DNA of 64,000 bases from positions 310,001 through 374,000 of the forward strand of contig JADLSH010000044.1 in assembly GCA_016169945.1 (NCBI GenBank). Direction: 5' to 3'. Under the pieces are notes generated by a model that was not told the origin of the DNA, did not search any database, and saw nothing but the letters and a program-made list of their open reading frames with translations. This DNA is from Trachythela sp. YZ-2020 (Eukaryota; Cnidaria; Anthozoa; Malacalcyonacea; Clavulariidae). Shown one piece after another: positions 34,801 through 46,800 of this stretch. The stretch's first letter is position 1, and every line of letters begins with the position of its first letter. Position numbers and translations under genes: made by a program.

Positions 34801-37800
34801 ATCACAGTGCAATTGTCTGTAATCACAGTGTAATTTTCTGTAATCACAGTGCAATTTTCTGTAATCACAGTGTAATTTTCTGTAATCACAGTGCAATTTT
34901 CTGTAATCACAGGGTAATTTTCTGTAATCACAGCGCAATTTTTCGTAATCACAGTGTAATTTTCTGTAACACAGTGAAATTTTCTGTAATCACAGTGCAA
35001 TTTTCTGTAATCACATTTCTGTAATCACAGTGCAATTTTTCGTAATCACAGTGCAATTTTTCGTAATCACAGTGCAATTTTTCGTAATCACAGCGCAATT
35101 TTTCTTAATCACAGTGCAATTGTCTGTAATCACAGCGCAATTTTCTGTAATCACAGTGTAATTTTCTGTTATCACAGTGCAATTTTCTGTAATCACAGGG
35201 TAATTTTCAGTAATCACAGCGCAATTTTTCGTAATCACAGCGCAATTTTCTGTAATCACAGTGTAATTTTCTGTAATCACATTTCTGTAATCACAGTGGA
35301 ATTTTCTGTAATCACAGTGGAATTTTCTGTAATCACAGTGCAATTTTCTGTAATCACAGCGCAATTTTCTGTAATCACAGTGGAATTTTCTGTAATCACA
35401 GTGGAATTTTCTGTAATCACAGTGAAATTTTCTGTAATCACAGTGCAATTTTCTGTAATCACAGTGCAATTGTCTGTAATCACAGCGCAATTTTTCGTAA
35501 TCACAGTGCAATTTTCTGTAATCACAGTGCAATTTTTCGTAATCACAGTGCAATTTTCTGTAATCACAGTGTAATTTTCTGTAACACAGTGTAATTTTCT
35601 GTAAACACAGTGAAATTTTCTGTAATCACAGTGGAATTTTCTGTAATCACAGTGGAATTTTCTGTAATCACAGTGGAATTTTCTGTAATCACAGTGGAAT
35701 TTTCTGTTATCACAGTGAAATTTTCTGTTATCACAGTGGAATTTTCTGTAATCACAGTGCAAACGTCTGTAATCACAGTGTAAAAATCTGTAATCACTAT
35801 GAACCAATCAAATTTGAGCTAGGGTCTGGGCAGATTACTCAAAAACAAAACAACATGGCGCCCGCTATGCCTAAATTGAAACTTGAGTTTTGGACGAAAA
35901 AGACGATTTAAATGTGATCTAAAAGGGGGAAAATTCAGATTAAAACCATTTATATGGTTCAGTTCACTTTCAAATCTTTGGCAATGCATACAAATGATAT
36001 ATAGAAGGAGCGAAAACTTTATCAGTGGAAGGTTCGCCAAAGCTGGTAAGTTGAAAGTATATACTTGTTTCGAACATTTTTATGTATATTATAATAATAA
36101 TAATAATAATTTAATACTTATAGCGCGTGTATGCACATTCTGTGCATATGTTTGTATTCTATATTATTTTGCAGTGATGAATATTCTGGCATACAGATGG
36201 AAAGCTTTACGTGTAGTATAAAAACAAAACAATTGCATTCTCCGCTGGCAGGAAGAAAATCTTGCACTAAATTTATTTACCTTTCATATCGATATCATCT
36301 TCATCTTCAACATCGTCATCATCATCATCATCATCATCAATAACTTCGACGATATCATCATCAATATCGTCTGTTTCAATTTGTCCTTCTATATCATCCT
36401 TAACTTCATCTTCGTCACTTTCATCATCAATACATACAACCTGGATAACATGTTTTAAACTTTGTGTAGTTTTACTGTAAAGGCATTTACTATATTGACG
36501 AAGGACCTTCGCTCGAAACAATAAGTGTTTTTAATCTTTTTCAGACTGACAAGTATCAACATCCATAGTTTATTATATCTATACACCTGACCGGACGTTG
36601 AACCTCCAAGAGTAAATTTTTTTACTGCTTTAAACTGCCGTTTAACAAGATATACAGCAGACAAAGCTACGCAAGATATACAGCAGACAAAGCTACGCAA
36701 GATATATGATCCGTCTGTTTGCTCCGTTTGGACACTAACGAATGATCAGACGAACTGTGTTTTTTTGGATAAGTTCGCCCAGACGGATCATCTGTTTCTA
36801 GCATAAATCAATTAACATTCATGACACTATATCAATAGCCAGTAGAGACGAAATTCCAACATCTAATTCATCTTCAACATAAATCAAGAAACATTCATGA
36901 CACTATATCAATAAGCCAATAGAGACGAAATTCCAACATCTAATTCATCTTCAACATTCTCCTGTATATTTTCTCAGCAACTTGTTTCAGTTTTGCTACA
37001 GTGGTGTGGCTTAGAACTTATATACACACAATATTTCCTTCAGATCAATGATTGACCTCTCGTACAGCTTGAAGATTGTATTGTTGCTTGACCTCCTGTC
37101 TAGGTTGATTGTTTAAATAAACATACAATTTTTACAACATTTCAATCACTATTAAATCAATTACTGACCTCTCTTTCTTCTTCGACATCTTCCTGTTTGT
37201 CTTCATCTTCATCATCATCAATACTATCATCTTCCGCCATCACATCAAGAACGTCCTCTTCATCTACTTCGTCTGTCACTTCTTCAACCTCTTCCTGCTG
37301 ATACAAACACAATTTGTTCAAATAACTTGATTGTAATTTTTCAGCAAGTGATATAATTTGAAGTCCACAAGTTAGGCAACAAGCAATATCATTCCTGGCT
37401 TGGTCAGACTACATCGTCCCACAGTCATATCTTAAATGCTCGTCGTATATGAGGATTGGACATAGCTGAATGTATACATCGGACATTCCAATAGCTCAAT
37501 GGTCAGAACGTTAATCAGAGCAACTAATCAGACCAACTCGACACTGCATTCTCTGACGGAATTACTCAATACTATACACTTATTTCAATTAAAGTTGTCA
37601 CAGGCAATAGTCAAGTGTACAATCCACGTGCGAACAGCAAGATGGGTATATCATATTTTAATATTTTAGCTGTTTAATGTAGCCAATGAAGTAGCCTCCA
37701 GAGGTATACATGCATACTTTTCTGGGTTTGCATTTAATTTGTCAGCGAGAACGCGTACAGAAATTTACAAATTAGCGACAAACGGTGGAAGTTTGTAAGT

Positions 37801-40800
37801 AATAAGTTGCTTCTTTCACTTCCAATCTTATTATTTCTGTCAAGAAAATAGTTCTCCAAGTTTCGTCTGTAAGCCTACGTATTGGGTAATCTTTGATATA
37901 TCAAGCGATGGATATCAAAGAGCTGTATTACTTGTAAATATGCAAATATGTAAATGCTCACCACTTGCTTATCCCACGAAGCGATTTATAATACATTTTA
38001 GCCTATAAAATATCTCCTTCCCATTATACTGCTCGCGCTTGGATTGTACATTGGACTATTACTTGTAACAACCTTAATTTAAATAGCTGTATTCTCTGAC
38101 TTGCAATCCCCTGTTACCAGCCTCTTGCTCTCTACAAAATATTGCGTAATTCTGCCACCGGAGAGGGCGAATTTTTATCTTACCACTTCAGTTTTTGATT
38201 TCTTTGCATCTTGAAGACCCAGAGGTTGATCTGTCGAGCTACAAACACGAAATGAAGAAACATTACCGACAGTGGTCTAATATTCTTATTTAGAAACACT
38301 GCATATTTACATCATTTGCAATATAATGCAATTGATCAAGTGCAGGGTTAGAACGCTGAGGAGATGCTATGATTGGTTGGAGCTAAAATCGAGGTCGCGC
38401 GGGAGAAATATACTTTAAAAGAAAGAAGATGAGTTCCAAGGAGTGGGAAATTCAGTGTGCAAAATGTGCTAGAAAAATTAATATTTTTATCGGAAGACTT
38501 CAATTCTATATATTAAAACCTGGTCATTGTTGATTGCATTTAGTTGCAGCAAAATGATGGAGTATCTTTGTATTATTTTTTTTATTTTATTCAACTTCGC
38601 CTCAATGGCAGGGAGTCCACAACAGCGTCAGCCAATTACTGTGGCCCCATTGTTAGTTCCTAAGGGTTAGTAGAGAATGAGGAAAGTTTGAACGTTTGAA
38701 CAGCAAAAATACTTTGAAACATTTCGGCGATCATGGAACTTGTTTTGTACTGAAGTCCAGGTACTGTTCATTTTGTACTTTTAGTCTTCTTTAACCACTT
38801 TTAGTAGATGAATAAGGCCATCAAAAATGGCAACCAAAATATCACTGTTGTACTTATAAATGACCTGAACTGTACGATTGAATTCTAAAGGACTGGAACA
38901 ATAAGTTGGTCGCCACATTTGAAACCACGATTGTCACCATGTACGTACAATAACAATAATAACACCACTTGAAAATAATTCAGGCGTTCAAGTGATAAAA
39001 ACAAATACCTAGAACAAGTTTTGGGTCAAATCATTTTCAATATACCTTTCATTGTCACGTGGACGTTTGGTTCCAGCTCGTCCGTCAGTGCTCTCTCTTG
39101 AAGTGACGTCATCTTCAGGACTATGAGAATAAAGTCAAATATTGTTATGTTAAGTAGTTATATCTTATAAAAAATCATTGTTATTTTATACTCTCTATTC
39201 ATTAAGTATATCGTACGGCATATCGTAACAATATGATATTACCAAATTGAATGTATTTTTCCTGCACATGGATGTACATACCAATAAATATGATGAACAC
39301 GAACCTCATTTATATTGACTTGTTCGCGGAAATACACAAGACCAATACTTTATATACAAACAATACTACATCAGTCTGACTTAACAAAATAATAAAAGCT
39401 AACTTATGTTCTGTTTCAAATCGGTTAGTTTCAATAATAATTCTAATAGCGGGTTGCATTTCAAAAATAGGCGTCTGCGCTCAAAATTTGAAGTTTAAAG
39501 GCAAATAAAGATTTTGCAAATAAACAAATAAATAAGCGGCCGTGAAAAGCCTAATGGGCGAGTAGCCGCGGTATGTTTTGTGGACATAGTACGATGTTAC
39601 ATACAACCAAATATAAAGAACATAAATCTAATTTATGTCGACTGAACTTTGCTTTAGTAGAATATACAAGACAAACATATGACTAACAAGCCGTTACAAA
39701 ACTGCTGGGTACGTTTTTTGGACTTAATATTGATTCTAATAGAACTGACTTTGTTTTGTTGATTAGACAACATATATTATATTACCATAGATATGATAAA
39801 CTGACCTCAATTCTGTAGACTGGACTTGTCCTGAAGTTGAAGGACGTTCATCACTAACAACATCAGGTCTTTCTTCATCTACGTCATGCACTGCTATGGT
39901 AGCCACACTAGATGACACAATTGGTCTTACAGACACAGCAGTCACTTCTGATGTAGATGACGTCATTGCGGTGGAGACTGGGGTTGAAGGTAAGGGATGA
40001 ACTGTCGGGGTGGGTGGGGGTTGTGTTCGTACAGAGACGGACGACGTCGTAATTGGTTCGGCTGAAACAATAGCTGTAGGTTGAGTTGTGACTGTGGGCG
40101 GTACTGTAGGTTGAGTAGTGACGGTAGGTGGTACTGTAGCTCTTGGTGTAGCTTGTACTGTGCCTGACGTCATAGGTCGTATGCTGGCTGTCGGTGTTGC
40201 TAGAGAACGGACTGGTGCGGAGTTTGATGGGGTAGCTGTAGGTTTAACAGCCGCAGTAGGTGGTACAGCTGTAGTAACTTGAGTATTGTTTAAATCTTCA
40301 CTTCCTCCTGAAGTAACAGTTGTACTGGATGTACCACCTTGACCTTGTCCTGTAGCTGCTACAAGTTGGCTCGCTTGAGATTTGATCCTTTGTTGAGCTT
40401 GACGCATTAAACGTTCAAATTGTTGAAGCCTCTTTTTCAATTTCTCCATTTCACTTAAAAGATATAACAAATTTCAGTATTTGTTATTTCAAGTAGTTAA
40501 AAAACAACTCTTTCTTAGACCCTTTGCTAATACGTACTATCTATCAATAACCTGCTCAGCACGTCATGTTAACTAGCTTTAAACAGCATTCTCCTGACAA
40601 ACAAAATTGTCTAGCTTAAGCAGAGAAATCCCCGGGCAACAAAGAAAGCAACATGTCGTGTTCAGTCGAGTCACTTGCTGAAAATAAATTTCTGAATTAG
40701 ATTTCGAGACCTTGGGTTCAGTTCCCACGCTGATAAGGACAACAAGCACATACTATTAAACAATGTAAAATAATGATAAAGGGCACATCGCCGCTTGATG

Positions 40801-43800
40801 GGTTAAAACCAGTGAGCTTCATATATATCTTCTAATGTTCGACCAATAGGCCAAGTGAAGCCAACATGGCGGCAATTAACGTCCAAACTCATGAAGGTCA
40901 TAAACAGTTTTCACACCATTTTTTGAAGCTAATTCCAGTTTTTTCTAACGGTCGCATCGCTAATCAAGTTGTTAGTTCATAAAATCATAATGTTATATTT
41001 TAAATCGAAGTAAAAACACGAAATTTTGGCACACTCCTTGCCGGCTTGTGCAAACCGCGCGGTCGAAAACAATAGAAAGGGATTGGCACTGGACGTCAAT
41101 TTCCGCGTAAGTTCTCACTCCAGATATATATGGAGCTCACTGGTTAAAACATGCTGGATTCACACGGTCGTATTTGACTGACCGTGAGTTTGATATTTAA
41201 ATCTGTCTCAACATGTCACACGATTATACTCAATACCAGTGATGTAACAGAGAGACCTGTCCGTTTTCTAAACTGATAGATACTCAAGTCAGAAACGAAG
41301 AACTACTACAGGGGCCGGTTGTACGAAAGGCGTTTAACTTAAACGGTGGATAGCGATTTAAACGCCTTTCGTACAACCGGCTACAGGTGATCAACCGAGA
41401 TTTATCAGAGTGAGAAAATAATAGTTTTGTATTTGGTCTCAAACAAACAGAACTAGGATATTTCACATTTCTCCTAAATGTGTTAATATTTCTGAAGATG
41501 ACTACCATATCCTTGCTAACCTTTCTTTTTCTGTCTCTCGTTCTTGATTTTCACTTTTCTCTTGTTCATATTTCTCGATCAAGTCATTCTTTTCTTTTAA
41601 TTCTTTGTCCATTCTTGCATGTTTTCCTTCAAACTGAGTTGATAACACTGTTAGTCTCATTTCACGTTCACTACTCGCAGCTGACAACGCATCTTTCTCT
41701 TGACGAACTTTTTCCATAGATTTCTTCAGTTCTTCACATTCGTTGGAATATTTATCTTTCATGGCTGAAAAATATTCACAGAAAAAAATACTCATTCATT
41801 TTGTCTATATGTACAGTATTTAACTGCAGATAATGCTGATGGGCTCGTGAATCTATTTCTAGATATCCTAACCCACCATGTCAACATTCCCCGTGGAAGG
41901 AAATCGGAGTACCCGGAGAAGACCCACGACTTTCGGCAGAGCGTTGACCGACATTTTCACATGAATGTTTTGAGTCTGGAGTGAGAATCTAACCCACGAT
42001 CTCAGAGGTGAAAGGCGGTTGCTCTGACGGCTTAAAACCCTGTTTTACCACGAATATGGATTATGGAATCACTAGAGATTTTTTGACTTATCAATCTCAA
42101 CTTGCTTTGCCAGAATCAACGTCCCTCTATCAAGATTTTGATGTAATTGCTCAACTTTTGTTCTGATTTGTTCAACATTACCAACAAATAAGTGGAGTTG
42201 CTATGGTAGCAAAATGACACCCACTTACGACAATACCCGCTATGGTACTTTTATTGTACATTGTTATATTTAACATTATTTGTATGTTCGAATGTTACTG
42301 ATTTCCATGGTTGGAAGGAAATATAATCATGCAGATTAAATGTTTGGTGCCCACAAAGGATTGTGCACCAAACATGACAACATATCGACTTACTCATCAA
42401 CTGTTGAATTCGTTTTGTTGCAGAATTAAGAGTTTTCTTCGCTTTCTCTTCTTTTTCCTGAAATATCAAGATGAAATATTATCAACGTCTGCTAATTGCT
42501 CGTTGGGACTACAGAGGGCAGGAATTTTCATATCCAAGAATCGTGATTGCCACTCACCAATCCTTTCCCTCAAACATCTTCCAGTTTCTCCATGCCACAT
42601 TTGCAGCATTACCGCCACATTTATATGACCTTCACCACAAGGAAACGTACCATAGTAATAGTAATAGTAATAATTTATTTAATGTCGAAATGACGACGAG
42701 TCTTGTGGTTGGGAACTATGGACTAGGGTTTCGCGAATACTTTAGCTGCATCGAAAAAAGACTAAAGGGTTGCCAGAAAAAATATTTCAGGGTCGTTTTT
42801 TCGATATGAAAATTCTTCGTACTGATATAGGCCGTAGGATGAGCATCCAAAAGATGCAATTCCGTTGCACCCCTCGTGGAACTACGTAATTTTCACATGA
42901 ATCAATAGATAAAAACTTGCTTTATCAGAATCCGTTGCTCCCCAAGCGAAACAGGTGCACAATTGGGAAAAAAATCCCTCCAAAGTTTGCTATTTTCGCG
43001 CTTCGAAATATTCGAACCGCCATTGTTTTGGTAGCAAATACGCATGCGCATGTCAGCCAAACTCGCACTGCGCACGCGCAGACAGAAAAATGGATTTTCC
43101 CTGTGGGTTTTCCCCGATTTCCCCCGTAAAAACAACAAAATAAAATCACGGAATAGAGATCAAACCTTGTAATATTAACGAATAAATACACACACATTAA
43201 ATATTGTTTAAAACACATTGTACATTTTGCTTGCTCATATGCTAAATCACTTCAATTCATTGGCTGTTGTTTCAAAATACCGTTTTAACGTGTAATTCTA
43301 CTTATCAACATCCTAATTCAATACAAATTTGTGTGAGGTAAAAAACCCACCTGTATCAAACAGGACAGAGAATATATAAATATACATACAATTCACACGA
43401 TCAAGGAACAAATTAAATATTTCACTAAACTAAAGTCTTGGCCAAACGTAAGAAACATTGTCGCGGAAATATTCGTGATTTTCAATATTTGCTCAAATGT
43501 TTCCCTGTCTCCCACATCTGGCTTTTATTGCAGAAACAAAATTTGCTTCCCAGAAAGCAAAAATATTTCCTACCAAATTCAGAAACATTTGATGAAACAC
43601 CCTTTCTCCGTTTGCCGACGCTGGTAGGACAATATGACAAACCGAAACATTGGTAAGACAAATAATATGACAAATATCTTTACAATGTTTCCCAGTTGTC
43701 CCGGGCTTTAAGGGATATTTATATAAACTCCTAGGAAAACCTCTAATTGAAAGAAACATGTCCCGGGCACCAACTCGAAATTCATCATAAAAAAAGATCA

Positions 43801-46800
43801 ATTGGGAGGAAATATAAAATCCATAATTTCATCATAACTATCTATAATTGAAAGAAATGTTTTCATCCTTGAGCCCAGATTTTCATCAGTGCAATAAAAT
43901 CCCACTTATTGGATCCTGGCCAAGGGCCTACACTCAAAACGAGATTGCATGTATTCTACAATAAGCTGTCCTGGCTTTTGTCTGGTAAAGTTCTACTTCT
44001 TATGAACTATTACATATATTATATTGTGACATAAGTTGGTATTTAGCCACTATCTAGAATAGCAAGGAACGATTTAGAATTTCCCTCAGTTTCTGTGTTG
44101 GAATTCAGATCATCATCATCAATGGTACAGCTCTCTTCATTGTTGTTTTCAGACTTATTTGACATATGTTCCTCAATCAATTCAGAAGAATCCAAATTTT
44201 CCACATAATTATACAATCTCACTAACATTTCTCATTTTCACAGAACACAAGTTGGGGATAACTTTTCATCAGTCGTTGCTTGAGTTTAAAATCTCTATAT
44301 TTAGATGCATCCACATTCTCAGTGTCCTTAGCAATGATAACAAATTTCTCCAGCAAATCTTTCATATACTTTATTTGCTTATTTCCGATGACCCCCGTCT
44401 CGATTACTTTCTTACGCATCAGTCAAATCCAAGCATGCCCATCCCGAATTTGACAAATTTTGTAAAAATGGTGCTAATTGGGTCACAAACAAGTGAAAAT
44501 GCCCCATGGTGGGGCCACAAGTCAGTGGCAAATTACCTTATTCCACAAGGCAAACAACTACATAGCAAATAATAATTTTTACACATGTACTGTATGTTAA
44601 AAGCTATATCAAATTGGCATTGTGTCCGTATGAACAAACCATGCTTTGTTAGGAGCAAAATAATGTGGAACATTGCAGCCAAATTAAGTCTAAGCTTTGA
44701 GCAACGAGAACTACAACGTTTGCGGGAGACCCTTCGTCCGCTCCAGACAAAGGCCTACGCTTCCAGATAAAGGGCCCCGGTTCGAAACTTACCTACACTG
44801 GCACCACAAAGCCGAAGTCTTTCTATTTGGCCAAATGGTTTTACTAGGTTCAAAATAGAAAATTTTCTAATGCCCTAGGCTAACATTAGCTTTCAAATCC
44901 CCCACCCCAGGGAGGAGCCAAAGTGTCAAATGCCCCCACGGTGGCCCGGGGGATGGGCACGCTTGGATTTGACTGATGCATTACAGAAGACATCATAAGA
45001 CTTCTCGTAAACTAATGTAGATCTTTCAGTCTCCGATTGCTTCTTCGTCTCTCTGGTGAGAAATTTTGTATAATTGCAGTAGCAAACTTTGTGATAGCGC
45101 ACACAGTCTTTCCCCTGGATTTGCACAAGTATCCGTTCATCATTCTTTACTCTCGGCAGCTGCGAAGACCAGCATCAATTGTTTCTGCCAACATGAGTGG
45201 GGTTCTTCTTCTCTTCTTAGTTACCTGGTGTAAAACAAAATTATTAAACTAAATATCTGCTAATAACAAGGTTGGATGTTTGTAGCATTAGAAACTACTT
45301 TACCCTAAATAAACTTAATTGATCACAATTCAAGATATTTTAAAACCAAACCCGAGAATGTTGTGCACATTGCGCTAGTAGTAGTATGTACCTGTCAAAA
45401 TGACCATACCTTGTCTAGTGAGAACCAAGAGGCGTCTCTTCCACAAATAATACATATCTCTGGGAGTACATGCTCGTTTCTTTTAGGCAGGGTCTTATTA
45501 GGTTCTACGACTGATTGAGTCGATTGACGTGTACTTTTTCGCCTTGGTTCTATTGGCTATTTGGCTCCACTTCCACATGTGGTTCTTCGGTAGAAGTTAC
45601 AGTTTTAGAGCTAGTTCCTTCTCCTTTTTCTTCTTTTCTCTGTTGTCTACGGATCTTCTCTTCATCACAAAATCTCTTCGAGCATTTCATGATTGTACCA
45701 TTCTATGAATTGACAGATCCGTCATCGATGTTCTCGTACGATTTCTTAGCTATTTCAGCTTGTTGACATTTAAGTTTGGCCTATTTAGACCTACACTCAA
45801 GAAATCTCTTAAGCCTTTGGCGTGTAACTTTGCAAAGTTGCTCCGTAACGCCATAAAAATGCATAAAACATGAGGTATTCGAGTTTTATAAATATCTTCA
45901 GCCATGATTGTTTTGCATAACTAAGCGTGTTTCCACTTCGAAGCATGTGCGTGTTTGTGCGCGTGCGCAGTGCGAGTTTTGCTGACTGCGCATGCGTATT
46001 TGCTACCAAAACAATGGCGGTTCGAATATTTCGAAGCGCGAAAATAGCAAACTTTGGAGGGATTTTTCCCAATTGTGCACCTGTTTTGCTTGGGGAGCAA
46101 CGGATTCTGATAAAGTAAGTTTTTATCTATTGATTCATGTGAAAATTATGTAGTTCCACGAGGGGTGCAACGGAATCCGTTTTCTAAGCATCTTTTGGAT
46201 GCTCATCCTACGGCCTAATAGTAATAATGATACGTAGGTACAGTATTGCATTTGGTACAGTATTGGCCTTGATATTTCCACACATTTTAAAGATTATTAT
46301 TGATCCACCTTGCTAGCTGTAAGATTCTGATTTAGTTTCTCCATTTCTTCTTGTAAAGTCTTCTTCTCTTCATTCAAAGTTTTAATAGTATTTTCTTGTT
46401 TCGTTGTATCACCAGCTGATTGTTCTTCTGAGAGTTTCTTGTTTAATGCTTCTTTTTGAGCGAGTGTTTCATCATACTGAGTCTTGTAACGTTTCGCAAT
46501 CTTTTTTAACTACAAAAATAAAGCCATGTGATGTGTACACTCTAAAGCATCATGGTTAAACCTCCTGGTTATTTGATATTTTTGAAAGAGTCTATCTAAC
46601 CAGGAATGTGGGTTGAATTAAGCAGAAAATCCTGCTTGTAACTGGTTGGAAATCCTGGATTCGCCAAGAACAATAATGATGATGATTCATTGCAGACAAC
46701 TTGCACAAAGCTTTCTGTCAGCACCCTTCAATATCTATAACATATAATCTTACTTGAATTATCGTCTTTGCTTTATCCTGGATCTCTTCTGTTTTGGTTC

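Larger units (their letters stand above)
42828..46217. mobile_element. 3.4-kb block bounded by 255-bp inverted repeats
   Basis: Arm 42828-43082 (taggccgtaggatgagcatc at the outer end) is nearly the reverse complement of 45957-46217. Arms include GC-rich acgcatgcgcat and gcgcacgcgca stretches. The interior holds a broken minus-strand gene and a nested MITE. A composite DNA transposon, or two inverted copies of one MITE, would both fit. Confidence 0.75.

Noticed and set aside
31593..35797. CRISPR-like array
   Set aside because: Units are contiguous with no unique spacers, and the genome is eukaryotic.
31506..35807. Frames of CDYRKLH, VITENCT and SVITVQF repeats on both strands
   Set aside because: Produced by a 21-bp unit without stop codons; different phases are open over the same DNA.
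42060..42190. Possible extra TPR exon on the minus strand (VEQIRTKVEQLHQNLDRGTL, coiled-coil-like)
   Set aside because: No convincing acceptor, and the flanking exons J and K already join in phase 1 without it.
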